This document shows positions 36,693 through 45,684 of a stretch of 64,000 nucleotides of DNA, in pieces; positions within the stretch are counted from its first letter, which is position 1, and every line of letters begins with the position of its first letter. Made by a program: the position numbers and the translations under genes. Source of the stretch: Dokdonella sp. (GTDB taxonomy: Bacteria > Pseudomonadota > Gammaproteobacteria > Xanthomonadales > Rhodanobacteraceae); assembly GCA_019634795.1 (NCBI GenBank), contig JAHCAR010000017.1:42349-106348 (forward strand), written 5' to 3'. The notes beneath the pieces are model-generated. The model saw only the letters and a list, made by a program, of their open reading frames with translations. It did not search any database and was not told the DNA's origin.

Positions 36693-38857
36693 TGGCGCAA
36701 TTCTTCGCCACCTGCCCGAAGGGCATCGAGTACCTGCTGCGCGACGAACTGGTCGCGCTCGGCGCCAGCGATGTGCACGAAGCGCTTTCGGGCGTGCACT
36801 TCAGTGGCGCCCTGGTCGATGCCTACCGCGCCTGCCTGTGGTCGCGCCTGGCCAGCCGCATCTTGATGCCGCTCAGCGAATTCGCCGCGGCCGACGAGCA
36901 GGCGCTCTACGACGGCGTCCGGCAGATCGACTGGTCGCAGCACCTCGGCGTGGACGACACGCTCGCCGTCGACGCGGTCAGCAATGCGAGCCTGCTGCGC
37001 CACACGCGCTATCTCGCGCAGAAGGTCAAGGATGCGGTCGTCGACCAGTTCCGCGAGCGCGATGGCGAGCGCCCGGGGGTCGACCTCGAACGCCCGTCGA
37101 TCCGCCTCAACCTGCTCCTGCGCAAGGATCGCGCCTTGCTCTCGCTCGACCTGTCCGGCACGCCCCTGCACCGGCGTGGCTATCGCGTCGGCCAGGGCGA
37201 GGCGCCGCTGAAGGAGAACCTGGCCTGCGCGATGCTGCTGCGCGCGACCTGGCCGGCCATCCATGCCGCCGGCGGCGCGCTGGTCGATCCGATGTGCGGC
37301 TCGGGCACCCTGTTGATCGAAGGAGCCCTGATGGCGGCCGATGTCGCCCCGGGCCTCAAGCGCGATTATTTCGGCTTCCTCGGCTGGCTCGGCCATGACC
37401 CGGCGCTCTGGGAGAGCCTGCTCGAGGACGCGCGAAAACGTGCCGAGGCCGGACTTCGCGCTCTGCCGGCCAAGTTTCATGGCAACGACCAGGATCCGCA
37501 GGTGCTCAACGAGGCCCGGCGCAATGCACAGCAGGCCGGCGTAGTCGGCTTCCTGCATCTCGAGCGGCACTCGATCGAGCATCTGCACAAGCCGGCGGAC
37601 AGCGGCGACCACGGTCTGCTGATCTGCAATCCCCCCTACGGCGAACGCATCGGCCAGCACGAGGCGCTGGCGCCGACCTACCGCGCCCTCGGCGACCGCG
37701 CGCGCGAGGAGTTCAGCGGCTGGCGGCTGGCCGTGATCACCTCCGACGAGGATCTCGGCCGCGCCATCGGCCTGCGCGCGCACAAGCGCTACGTGCTCTA
37801 CAACGGCGCCCTCGAATGCCGCTTCCTGCTGTTCGACCTTGGCGGCAAGGCGGCACCGCAGCCACTCGCCGAAAAGCCGCTCAGCGAAGGCGCCGAAGCG
37901 GTCGCCAACCGGCTGCGCAAGACCCAGCGCCACCTGCGCAAGCGACTCGAACGCGAAGGCGTTCACTGCTGGCGCGCCTACGACGCCGACATTCCCGAAT
38001 ATTCGGCGGCGATCGATGTCTACCAGGGGCGCGAGGAGTCGCGCCCCGAAGCGGCACCCTCGACCTGGCTGCACATCCAGGAATATGCCGCCCCGAAGGA
38101 CATTCCCGAGCATGTCGCTTCGGCGCGCCTGGCCGAGCTCGTACGCGCGGCCGGCGCCGCCTTCGAGCTGCCGCGCGAGCGCATTGCCGTGAAGACCCGC
38201 TACAAGGCCCGCGGCGGCGGCAAGTACGGGCGCATGGATGACCGCGCCCGCTTCCTGCTGGTCGAGGAGGGCGGGCTTCAGTTTCGCGTCAACCTGTTCG
38301 ACTACCTCGATACCGGCCTGTTCCTCGATCACCGCCCGGTCCGCGCGCGCGTCCGCGAGCTCGCGCGCGGCGCCCGTTTCCTCAACCTGTTCTGCTACAC
38401 CGGCACGGCCAGCGTCTACGCTGCTGCCGGCGGGGCGCGGACCACGACCAGCGTCGACCTGTCCGGCACCTATCTGGAGTGGGCCGCGCAGAACCTGGCC
38501 CTGAACGGCTTCGCCGGCGACGCCCATGCGCTGGTCCAGGCCGATTGCCTGCAATGGCTCGAACACGAGCGCGGCGAATACGACCTGATCTTCGTCGATC
38601 CGCCGACCTTCTCGAACTCCAAGCGAGCCGAGGATTTCGACGTGCAGAAGGAGCATGCGCGCCTGCTCGGGCTGTGCGCCGAGCGGCTCGCCTTTGGCGG
38701 CCTGATCGTGTTTTCGAACAACTACCGGCGCTTCAAGCTCGACGCCGAGGTGGCCGAACGCTTCGAGGTGCGCGACATCGGTGCGGCGACCATTCCGTTC
38801 GACTTCACGAGAAATTCACGCATACATCAATGTTACGAACTGCAACCACGCGGATAA
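36692..38857 (+). CDS. rlmL: bifunctional 23S rRNA methyltransferase RlmKL (m2G2445 / m7G2069)
   Basis: One 721-residue chain carries both 23S rRNA guanine methyltransferases, as in E. coli (702 residues). An N-terminal THUMP domain (about 45-160) is followed by the RlmL domain with DPMCGSGTLLIEGALMAAD (about 199) and the catalytic NPPYGER (about 312). The C-terminal RlmK domain has RFLNLFCYTGTASVYAA (about 563) and DPPTFSNSKR (about 635). The start MAQFFATCPKGIEYLLRDEL is family-like. It is translationally coupled to the hydrolase upstream. No deletion or frameshift seen. Confidence 0.95.
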   Translation: MAQFFATCPKGIEYLLRDELVALGASDVHEALSGVHFSGALVDAYRACLWSRLASRILMPLSEFAAADEQALYDGVRQIDWSQHLGVDDTLAVDAVSNASLLRHTRYLAQKVKDAVVDQFRERDGERPGVDLERPSIRLNLLLRKDRALLSLDLSGTPLHRRGYRVGQGEAPLKENLACAMLLRATWPAIHAAGGALVDPMCGSGTLLIEGALMAADVAPGLKRDYFGFLGWLGHDPALWESLLEDARKRAEAGLRALPAKFHGNDQDPQVLNEARRNAQQAGVVGFLHLERHSIEHLHKPADSGDHGLLICNPPYGERIGQHEALAPTYRALGDRAREEFSGWRLAVITSDEDLGRAIGLRAHKRYVLYNGALECRFLLFDLGGKAAPQPLAEKPLSEGAEAVANRLRKTQRHLRKRLEREGVHCWRAYDADIPEYSAAIDVYQGREESRPEAAPSTWLHIQEYAAPKDIPEHVASARLAELVRAAGAAFELPRERIAVKTRYKARGGGKYGRMDDRARFLLVEEGGLQFRVNLFDYLDTGLFLDHRPVRARVRELARGARFLNLFCYTGTASVYAAAGGARTTTSVDLSGTYLEWAAQNLALNGFAGDAHALVQADCLQWLEHERGEYDLIFVDPPTFSNSKRAEDFDVQKEHARLLGLCAERLAFGGLIVFSNNYRRFKLDAEVAERFEVRDIGAATIPFDFTRNSRIHQCYELQPRG

Positions 38858-38931
38858 TCGGCCCCGATTTCAGTCGCGATTCAGACTGCCAATCGCAAAG
38901 TGCAGGCGTTCGAGTAGAGGAGGCACCCGCC

Positions 38932-39471
38932 ATGAACGTCCGTAACGTCAGATTCAGTGTGTTTTCCGCAGCGATCGCGCTGGTTCTGGCATTGTTCGTC
39001 GCACCGAGCGCGTTTGCCCGCGGCCACCATGGCGGTCACCACGGCGGTCACGGCAGCAACTGGGGCATCAGCATCGGCTTCGCCGGCCCCGGCTACAGCA
39101 TCGGTTATTCAGATTGCCGTCATTGCGGCCGTGGCTATGTCAGCGGAAGCTTCTATGGCGGCTACTACGGTGGCTACTACCCGGTCGGCTATTACGGGCC
39201 GAGCTACTCTTCGAGCTACTACGACTACTACCCCAGCTACGGTAGCTCGTACTACTACAGCTATCCGGCGTATTATCCGTCCTATCGCCACTACCGGCAT
39301 GCGCCACGCCGCGTAGTCCACTATGATGGCTACTATCGCGACCACGACCGTGGACGCGACCATCGCCGCCATGACGGATATCGCGGCGACAGTCGCCATC
39401 ACGACCGTGACTACAGCCGTCATGACCGTGGCTACTCGTCGCGCGCAGCCTACTACGACCGCCGCAACTGA
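38932..39471 (+). CDS. exported Gly/His/Tyr/Arg-rich low-complexity protein
   Basis: A 179-residue exported protein with a signal peptide ending APSAFA (about residue 29). The mature chain has three compositional blocks: HHGGHHGGHG, then a Tyr/Gly/Ser block (YYGGYYPVGYYG... SYYDYYPSYG), then a His/Arg/Asp block (RDHDRGRDHRRHD). Two Cys lie in SDCRHCGRG. A GAGGAGG ribosome site is well placed. No family is recognised; His-rich stretches could bind metal and Tyr/Gly repeats could self-associate on the surface. A strong terminator follows, so this is a monocistronic, probably well-expressed gene. Confidence 0.75.
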   Translation: MNVRNVRFSVFSAAIALVLALFVAPSAFARGHHGGHHGGHGSNWGISIGFAGPGYSIGYSDCRHCGRGYVSGSFYGGYYGGYYPVGYYGPSYSSSYYDYYPSYGSSYYYSYPAYYPSYRHYRHAPRRVVHYDGYYRDHDRGRDHRRHDGYRGDSRHHDRDYSRHDRGYSSRAAYYDRRN

Positions 39472-39523
39472 CGGTCGCACCAGCAAAGGCCGGCACCAGT
39501 CTCGCACTGCTGTCGGACCCTCG

Positions 39524-39569
39524 GACCCCGCGGACATTTCCCCTGATTTCCGCGGGGTCTTCTTTTTTT
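39524..39569 (+). terminator. intrinsic terminator of the Tyr/His-rich protein gene
   Basis: Stem GACCCCGCGGA / TCCGCGGGGTC (11 bases, perfect) with a 14-base loop, followed by TTCTTTTTTT. It lies 53 bases after the stop. The rest of the gap to 39835 holds nothing I can support. Confidence 0.9.
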
Positions 39570-39835
39570 CGGCATCTGTCATCCCGGCAGTGCAGCACTT
39601 ATTGACACGCAAGGGTCCGGCTGCAGCCTGCCATCGGGCTCTGCGGGGCCTCCGCCACGCGTCGCGAATCGAGACGCCAGGCGATCCGCGGGGCTCGACC
39701 CGCGATCCGGGGACGATGACGGGCGCCTCGGCACCCATGCCTTCCTTCATTCTGGTTGAATTTGCTGCCCGGTGTTACGCTGCGGCCATTGCCGCCTGCG
39801 CGTACCGCATGGCGATCCATCTTCCGGTAGCCAGA

Positions 39836-40498
39836 ATGTCAATGATCGACCCGCCATTGCGGGGCCACCCCGCCAAGGCGGATCGCTCCGCCGTCAACTG
39901 GACGTTTTTCCGGCAGTGGCTGAAGAATCCGCTCGCGATCGCGGCGCTTTCTCCGTCGAGCCGCCGGCTCGCCCGCGAGATGATCAAGCAGCTTCCCGAA
40001 CACCCGGGGCGGGTCATCGAACTCGGCGGCGGCACCGGCGTGTTCACCCGGGCCCTGCTCGAACGCGGGGTGCAGCCGAACAACCTGCTCGTGGTCGAAC
40101 TCAACGAGGAACTGCACCGGCTGCTGCGCGAACAGTTCCCCGAGGTCCATGTCGTCCGCGGCGATGCACGTGAACTGCAAACGATCATCGAGGACGCAGG
40201 ATTCGCCGAAGCGGGCGGTGTCGACGCGATCCTCAGCGGCCTCGGCCTGCTCTCGATGTCGCGCGGCACCCAACGCAAGATCCTCGCCGCCGCCTTCAGC
40301 GTGCTCGGCCCGAACGGACGCTTCATCCAGTTCACCTACGGTCCGGCCAGCCCCGTCTCGCGCGAACTGCTGACCGAACTCGGGCTAAGCGTCCATCGCG
40401 GCGGCATCGCTTGGCGCAACGTGCCGCCGGCCGCGGTCTACGTATTCACGCGCAACCGCTCGACCTCGATACGCGCGGTACGCACCCACAAGCGCTGA
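39836..40498 (+). CDS. SAM-dependent methyltransferase, phospholipid N-methyltransferase (PmtA)-like
   Basis: A 220-residue protein closely following rhizobial PmtA layout: FFRQWLKNPLAIAALSPSSR at the N-terminus, the SAM motif RVIELGGGTGVFTRALLERG, LLVVELNEELHRLL (motif post I, acidic Glu), and VVRGDARELQ. PmtA methylates phosphatidylethanolamine to phosphatidylcholine; a broader role on other substrates is possible. Possible starts are 39809, 39836 and 39842; the middle one was chosen without strong ribosome-site evidence. No partner gene is near. Confidence 0.75.
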   Translation: MSMIDPPLRGHPAKADRSAVNWTFFRQWLKNPLAIAALSPSSRRLAREMIKQLPEHPGRVIELGGGTGVFTRALLERGVQPNNLLVVELNEELHRLLREQFPEVHVVRGDARELQTIIEDAGFAEAGGVDAILSGLGLLSMSRGTQRKILAAAFSVLGPNGRFIQFTYGPASPVSRELLTELGLSVHRGGIAWRNVPPAAVYVFTRNRSTSIRAVRTHKR

Positions 40499-40626
40499 AG
40501 CCGACGATCGCTGTTGAACCATTGTCGACCGCTTCGCCGCGGTGATCGCTTCGCCGAGGCCGGATTCGCCCCTTCTTGCACTTCGCGATCCGTTGGGTTT
40601 CCCCGTAAGCCCCAACGCCCCCTCAC

Positions 40627-40654
40627 CGTCATCCCGGCGCAGGCCGGGATCCAG
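40627..40654. repeat. short palindromic repeat (CGTCATCCCGG type)
   Basis: CATCCCGGCGCAGGCCGGGAT is an almost perfect palindrome. Relatives lie at 51511 and 51616. The gap 40499-40700 otherwise holds nothing I can support. Confidence 0.6.
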
Positions 40655-40700
40655 TGCCTTTAATTTCGCTCGCACGTTCGGCGGCGTTGGGCGGTGCAGT

Positions 40701-41452
40701 GCCGTAGGTTGGCGGTGAGCGCAGCGAACCCCAACGTTGCCATCGTCACCGATGCCGGGCCCGGCAACGCGCACAGGCGATCTCCCGGCACGTTGCCTCC
40801 TGCGTCCCGCACCTCGCGCCGCGGCGCGCATTCCGCAAGCGAAGATTCAAGGCCGTTTGGGTTCGCATTCGCTCACCCCCAACCTAAGCGAGTGCCGCCT
40901 CGCGCTTGAGTTCCTCGGCCAGGTCCTTGCCGAGCCAGCGCTCGATGCCCGGCCGTAGGTTGGCGGTGAGCGCAGCGAACCCCAACGTTGCCATCGCCAC
41001 CGATGCCGGGCCCGGCAACACGCACAGGCGAACTCCCGGCACGTTGCCTCCTGCGTCCCGTACCGCGCACGGCGGCGCGCATTCCGCAAGCGAAGATTCA
41101 AGGCCGTTGGGGTTCGCATTCGCTCACCACCAATCTACGCGAGTGCCGCCTCGCGCTTGAGTTGCTCCGCCAGGTCCTTGCCGAGCCAGCGCTCGATGCC
41201 CGGCCGTAGGTTGGCGGTGAGCGCAGCGAACCCCAACGTTGCCATCGTCACCGATGCCGGGCCCGGCAACACGCACAGGCGAACTCCCGGCACGTTGCCT
41301 CCTGCGTCCCGCACTTCGCACGGCGGCGCGCATTCCGCAACCGAAGATTCAAGGCCGTTGGGGTTCGCATTCGCTCACCACCAATCTACGCGAGTGCCGC
41401 CTCGCGCTTGAGTTCCTCGGCCAGATCCTTGCCGAGCCAGCGCTCGATGCCC
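40701..41452. repeat. tandem array of three 251-bp units copying the 3' end of yhhQ
   Basis: Units begin at 40701, 40952 and 41203 with GCCGTAGGTTGGCGGTGAGC and differ at few positions. Each ends with about 62 bases matching the last 21 codons and stop of yhhQ; only the third is joined to the real gene. Within each unit an inverted pair (GTAGGTTGGCGGTGAGCGC... and ...GCTCACCACCAATCTAC) flanks about 115 bases. The yhhQ stop codon lies inside the right member of that pair. No real gene was found within 40499-41385. Confidence 0.88.
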
Positions 41453-42180
41453 ATGCGCAGCAGATAGATCAGCGGAATCAGGGCGACCGCGGCGAGCACC
41501 TTGTAGGTGTAGTTGACCGTGCCGACCGCCAGCCAGAGGTTCGTGCTCCAGTGCTGCGGGCCGATCACGAAGGCGATGTAGAGGACGACGAAGCTGTCGA
41601 CGAACTGCGAGACGAAGGTCGAAACGGTCGCACGCATCCAGATGTGCCGTTCGCCCGTGCGCTGGCGAATCGAATGGAACACGCGCACGTCGATGAGCTG
41701 GCCGATCAGGAAGGCCGTGATCGATCCGGCGATCGTCCACAGGCCCTGGCCGAATACGTAGGCATAGGCCTTTTGCAGGTCGGGCACGCCGCTGTTGGCG
41801 GCCGCGCCGACCCACCACGAGGCCGGCGCCAGCGAGATCGCCGCGTAGGCGAACAGGAAGGCATAGGCAATCAGGCCGACCGCGAGCCAGGACAGGAAGC
41901 GCACGCCGCGCTGCCCGTAAAACTCGTTGATGACGTCGGTCATGATGAACACGATCGGCCAGAGCAGGGTGCCGGCGGTGAAGTTCAGCGAACCGGTCTG
42001 GGCGAACAGATTCCATTCGAAGGGCTTGAGGCCCAGCGTGTCCTCGAGGGCGAAGATCTTGACCCCGATGAACTCGGCGATGATCGCGTTGGCGATGAAG
42101 AAGCCGGCCAGCACGAGGAACATGCGCTGCGCGCGCGGTGCGGCCGAGGCCGCGCGCAGGTCGAGGGCCGTCGCGCTCAT
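41386..42180 (-). CDS. yhhQ: queuosine precursor transporter (VUT family, YhhQ)
   Basis: A 264-residue inner-membrane protein with about six spans. YhhQ imports preQ0/preQ1 for queuosine tRNA modification. The family features are FIANAIIAEFIGVKIF, GTLLWPIVFIMTDVINEFYG and FLIGQLIDVRVFHSIRQRTG, with SQFVDSFVVLYIAF. The start overlaps the yceH stop by 4 bases. The last 21 codons are repeated twice more downstream in the 251-bp tandem array, and the stop lies inside a REP-like repeat. Confidence 0.92.
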   Translation of the reverse strand: MSATALDLRAASAAPRAQRMFLVLAGFFIANAIIAEFIGVKIFALEDTLGLKPFEWNLFAQTGSLNFTAGTLLWPIVFIMTDVINEFYGQRGVRFLSWLAVGLIAYAFLFAYAAISLAPASWWVGAAANSGVPDLQKAYAYVFGQGLWTIAGSITAFLIGQLIDVRVFHSIRQRTGERHIWMRATVSTFVSQFVDSFVVLYIAFVIGPQHWSTNLWLAVGTVNYTYKVLAAVALIPLIYLLRMGIERWLGKDLAEELKREAALA

Positions 42181-42884
42181 GCGTCGCCGCTTTCCTCGTC
42201 AGTCGCATGGCCGTTGCCGGGTCGCGATTGCAGTTCGGCGACCACTTCCTGCAGCTGCGCGACCAGGCTTTCGAGCTGCGCAACGCGCTCGCCGAGTCCG
42301 CCCGAGGCGCGTGCTGGCGTGTCGGCTTCGCCGGCCATCGCCGCGTCCATCGTCACCGGCCCGCACAACAGGTGCATGTAGCGGTCCTCGCGCTGGCCCG
42401 GCGCGCGATGCAGGCGCACGACCAGGGCCGGCATGCGCGAGGCGAGCCGGTCGAGCACGGTGCGCACTTCATCGGCATCCGGAAAGTCGGCCAGGCGTTC
42501 GCTGCGCGAGAACAACTCGTTGAGCGTCTGCGGACCGCGCAGCATGAGCAGGGCGAGCAGGGCGCGCTGGCGCGTGGTCACGCCATAGCCGTTCTCGAAC
42601 CGATGCGCGTAGCGTGAGGCCCGCGCGCTGAGTGTGCCGGCAACCAGACCCTTGCCTTCGAGCTGGCGCAAGGCATGGCCGATTTCACCCGGTTCGTACG
42701 CGGTAGTCGGATCGCGGTTCGATTTCTGGTTGCAGGCGGCGACCACCGCATTGAGGGTCAGCGGATAGGCATCGGGAGTCGTCGCCTGCTTCTCGATCAG
42801 GCAGCCGAGGATGCGCGCCTCGATCGCCTCGAGTTCGATCAGAGCCAGGCCTTCGTCGGCCGGCAGGTCGTTCGGTTCGTCCAT
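42177..42884 (-). CDS. yceH: DUF480 family protein YceH
   Basis: A 235-residue protein of the YceH family, which has two winged-helix-like domains and unknown function. The family signature is ARILGCLIEKQATTPDAYPL, followed by NAVVAACNQKSNRDP. VTTRQRALLALLMLRGPQT marks the second domain. The C-terminal 40 residues form a coiled coil (VAQLESLVAQLQEVVAELQ). Translation is coupled to the S9 peptidase upstream (TGATG) and to yhhQ downstream (4-base overlap). Confidence 0.9.
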   Translation of the reverse strand: MDEPNDLPADEGLALIELEAIEARILGCLIEKQATTPDAYPLTLNAVVAACNQKSNRDPTTAYEPGEIGHALRQLEGKGLVAGTLSARASRYAHRFENGYGVTTRQRALLALLMLRGPQTLNELFSRSERLADFPDADEVRTVLDRLASRMPALVVRLHRAPGQREDRYMHLLCGPVTMDAAMAGEADTPARASGGLGERVAQLESLVAQLQEVVAELQSRPGNGHATDEESGDA

Positions 42885-44923
42885 CACGGGCTCGTCTTGT
42901 CGGTCTTCTTGTGCTTCTCGAACCAGCCGATGATGTTGAGCACCTTGCCGATCATGTTGCTCGGTCGCTCGGCGATCCCGTGCGAGGCACCCGGTACGCG
43001 GACCATGGCGGTGTCGATCTTGCGCAGCTTGAGCGCCTGGTAGAACTGCTCGGCCTCGGACGCCGGCGTGCGGTGGTCGTCGTCGCCGACCATCATCATG
43101 GTCGGCGTGGTGACATTGCCGACATAGGTGATCGGCGAACGCTGCACGTAGTTCTCGGCGTTTTCCCATGGCGTGGTCGTGAACCAGTAGCGCGTGAAGA
43201 ACGGATAGAAATCCGAGGTCAGCACGAAACTCGACCAGTTGATCACCGGCTTGACCGAAACGGCCGCGCGGAAGCGGTTGGTGTGGCCGACGATCCACGC
43301 GGTCAGGCAGCCGCCACCGCTGCCGCCGGTGACGAACAGGTTGTCGGTATCGATCGAGCCGAGCGCGATGGTCGCGTCGACCACGCTCATCAGGTCGTCG
43401 AAATCCTGGCTCGGGTAGGCGTTTTCGATCAGGTTGGCGAACTCGCTGCCGTAGCTCGTGCTGCCGCGCGGATTGGCATAGACCACGACATAGCCGGCCG
43501 CTGCGTAAAGCTGGATCTCGGGCGCGAAAGTCGGTCCGTAGGCGGCGAACGGGCCGCCGTGGATCTCGAGCAGCAGCGGATACTTCTTCGCCGCGTCGAA
43601 GTTCGGCGGGCGCACGACCCAGGCCTGGATGTCGCGACCGTCGGCCGAGGACTTGACCGAAAATTCCTGCATCTCGCCGAGGGTCAGGTGATCGAGCAGG
43701 TTGGCGTCGAGGTCGGTCAACACGCGGGACCGACCCGAGCGTTCGACCACGGCCAGGTTGGCCAGGCTCTTCGGCGCGCCGCGCGTGTAGGCGGCGCGGC
43801 CCGCGGCCGCCGAGAAGCTGGCCGAAGTGTAGGGCCGGCCGACCTCGGTACCGCCAAGGTCGTCGGCGACCGTTTCGATCTTGCCGCCGCTGGCCGAAAT
43901 CCAGCCGAGCCTGGTGCGCCCATGATCGTCGTACTGCAGCCAGAGGCCACGGTTGCCGTCCCAGGCGATCGCCTGGATGCTGAGGTCGATGCCGTCGGTC
44001 AGCGAGCGCGCGTTGCCCGCATTCGCGTTGCCGACATAGACGCGACTCGGCTGGTAGGGATGGCGCTTGTCGTCGAAGCCGAGCCAGGCCAGCTGCTTGC
44101 CGTCGGCGGAAAAGGTCGGCTCGCTGTCGGGACCCTTGCGCTCGGTCAGGCGGGTCATCGCGCCGTCGCTGATCGCCACGCGATACAGCTCGCTGTCGAG
44201 CGGCTGGTATTCCCAGTCGTCATCGAGGTTGGCCGATACGATCAGCGCCTTGCCGTCGCTCGTCCATGCCGGCCGGCCATTGAAATTGTGCTTGCCGCTG
44301 GTGATCTGGCGCGCCGCGCCACCTTCGGCCGAGATCACGAATACATGCGTGTAACCGGGGTCGACATAGCCGCCGCCATCGATCCGGTAGATGACCCGGT
44401 CGATGACCTTGACCGGCGCCGCCCATTCGGCGCCCTTCGGCGCCTTCGGCATGGCCGCCATCTGCGTGTCCTCGGCCGGCACGCGCATCGTGAAGGCCAG
44501 CCACTGGCCGTCCGGCGACCAGCTCAGGTTGCCTGGCGACTGGGTCAGTTCGCTGATGCGCGCGGTCTGGCCGCTGTCCATCCAGTGCATCTGGATCTGC
44601 GCTGAACCCTCGCCCTTGGCGACGAAGGCGAGGCGCTTGCCGTCCGGCGACCAGACCGGATCGAACCCTACGGCGGCCAGCGGGCGCTGGTTGCGGCCAT
44701 CGGCATCGATCGTCCACAGGCTGCTGCGCTTGCGGTCCTTCATGATGTCGAAGCCCATGCGCTGGTAGACGATGCGCTTGCCGTCCGGCGAGATCTGTGG
44801 GTTGTCCGCCCACTGCAGTGCGAACACGTCCATCGGCTCGAACACACGCGTGTCGGCCTGGCTGGCTGGGGCTGATAGTGCGGCGGCGGCAAGAACAAGG
44901 CCGGTGCAGGCGAATCGAAGCAT
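42884..44923 (-). CDS. secreted S9 family prolyl oligopeptidase/dipeptidyl peptidase-like protein
   Basis: A 679-residue exported peptidase with the signal peptide MLRFACTGLVLAAAALSAPA. A beta-propeller (about 40-380) shows WSPDGKRLAF-type blades. The alpha/beta hydrolase domain has YPLLLEIHGGPFAAYG, the nucleophile Ser in VTGGSGGGCLTAW (about 534), Asp in MVGDDDHRTP and His in PGASHGIAERP. The family removes di- or tripeptides from peptide N-termini or opens acylaminoacyl peptides. Its stop overlaps yceH by one base (TGATG). With the penicillin acylase, tricorn-like and DUF885 proteins it adds to a strong peptide-degrading theme. Confidence 0.9.
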   Translation of the reverse strand: MLRFACTGLVLAAAALSAPASQADTRVFEPMDVFALQWADNPQISPDGKRIVYQRMGFDIMKDRKRSSLWTIDADGRNQRPLAAVGFDPVWSPDGKRLAFVAKGEGSAQIQMHWMDSGQTARISELTQSPGNLSWSPDGQWLAFTMRVPAEDTQMAAMPKAPKGAEWAAPVKVIDRVIYRIDGGGYVDPGYTHVFVISAEGGAARQITSGKHNFNGRPAWTSDGKALIVSANLDDDWEYQPLDSELYRVAISDGAMTRLTERKGPDSEPTFSADGKQLAWLGFDDKRHPYQPSRVYVGNANAGNARSLTDGIDLSIQAIAWDGNRGLWLQYDDHGRTRLGWISASGGKIETVADDLGGTEVGRPYTSASFSAAAGRAAYTRGAPKSLANLAVVERSGRSRVLTDLDANLLDHLTLGEMQEFSVKSSADGRDIQAWVVRPPNFDAAKKYPLLLEIHGGPFAAYGPTFAPEIQLYAAAGYVVVYANPRGSTSYGSEFANLIENAYPSQDFDDLMSVVDATIALGSIDTDNLFVTGGSGGGCLTAWIVGHTNRFRAAVSVKPVINWSSFVLTSDFYPFFTRYWFTTTPWENAENYVQRSPITYVGNVTTPTMMMVGDDDHRTPASEAEQFYQALKLRKIDTAMVRVPGASHGIAERPSNMIGKVLNIIGWFEKHKKTDKTSP

Positions 44924-45069
44924 GGTGTCCCCCGGTTGGCGTTCGAGCGCCCATTCTGGCGCGATGCGAACCGAAGGGCCAGCCGGACGAATGGCGCATT
45001 GCCGGGCCGGCGGTTAGGGTGTTGGGGCGGCGGGGGAGTCCTACGGTGGTTCTTGCGTTGCCAGTTCTT

Positions 45070-45188
45070 GTAGGTTGGAGGTGAGCGCAAGCGAACCCCA
45101 ACGGCCTGATTGGAGCGCGCGCGGAGACTGCGTGGGCTTTGATGGCCGGCCTCGCGTTTCCGCTTTGTTGTTGGGTGCGCTGGCGCTT
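45070..45188. repeat. 119-bp dispersed repeat, copy B
   Basis: Copy of the sequence at 35771-35890, same orientation, with scattered single-base differences. It lies between the S9 peptidase start and the REPIN cluster. Confidence 0.75.
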
Positions 45189-45245
45189 ACCCCAACTTTC
45201 GGGACCATAGCGGCTCTCGCGTTGCCGCTTCGTTGCAGGAATTCG

Positions 45246-45322
45246 TTGTAGGAAGCGGCGTCAGCCGCGATGCTCTTGGCGCGCCGCGGCGAAAGGCATC
45301 GAGCCTGAAGGCTCTTCCTACA
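45246..45322. repeat. REPIN-type inverted REP pair 1 of the 45-kb cluster
   Basis: The left arm TTGTAGGAAGCGGCGTCAGC and right arm GAGCCTGAAGGCTCTTCCTA are each hairpins but no longer complement each other in the stem. The gap 44924-45824 contains no gene I can support. Confidence 0.72.
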
Positions 45323-45389
45323 GAGAGCGTGTGGAGTGCGGCGCGGGCTTCGATCGCCGACCTCGCGTTGCCGCTCCGTTGTAGGCTCG

Positions 45390-45466
45390 TTGTAGGAGGC
45401 GGCTTTAGCCGCGATGCTCTTATCCAGCGATACCGAAGAGCATCGAGCCTGAAGGCTCTTCCTACA
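45390..45466. repeat. REPIN-type inverted REP pair 2 of the 45-kb cluster
   Basis: Left hairpin GCGGCTTTAGCCGC, right hairpin GAGCCTGAAGGCTC, outer tips TTGTAGGA and TTCCTACA, inner GCGATGCT and AGCATCGA. Confidence 0.75.
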
Positions 45467-45537
45467 TGGAGAGCGCGCGGAGTCCGGCGCGGGCTTCGGT
45501 GGCTGTAGCCGCGTTGCCGCTTCGTTGTTGGAATTCG

Positions 45538-45613
45538 TTGCAGGAGGCGGCTTCACCCGCGATGCTTTCCCGCATGGTGCCGAAAAACATCGAGCCTGAA
45601 GGCTCTTCCTACA
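45538..45613. repeat. REPIN-type inverted REP pair 3 of the 45-kb cluster
   Basis: Same layout as the previous pair, with left arm TTGCAGGAGGCGGCTTCACC (hairpin weakened) and right arm intact. Confidence 0.7.
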
Positions 45614-45684
45614 GGAGGCGTGGTGGGCGCCGAGCGCGATTGGGAGGCGCGGGTTTCGATGGCTGCCTTTGCGTTGCCGCTTCG

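Noticed and set aside
36497-38656. A 719-codon minus-strand frame opposite rlmKL
   Set aside because: The plus strand carries all RlmKL motifs; the antisense product has shadow composition and no motif.
40737-41209. Repeated 73-84-codon frames within the tandem array
   Set aside because: They only follow the repeat period, lack ribosome sites and read through REP-like sequence.
40701-41452. CRISPR-like periodicity
   Set aside because: The repeated unit is the full 251 bases with no unique spacers, so it is a tandem duplication, not a CRISPR array.
42911-44605. A 564-codon plus-strand frame opposite the S9 peptidase
   Set aside because: Antisense shadow of a gene with an intact signal peptide and catalytic triad.
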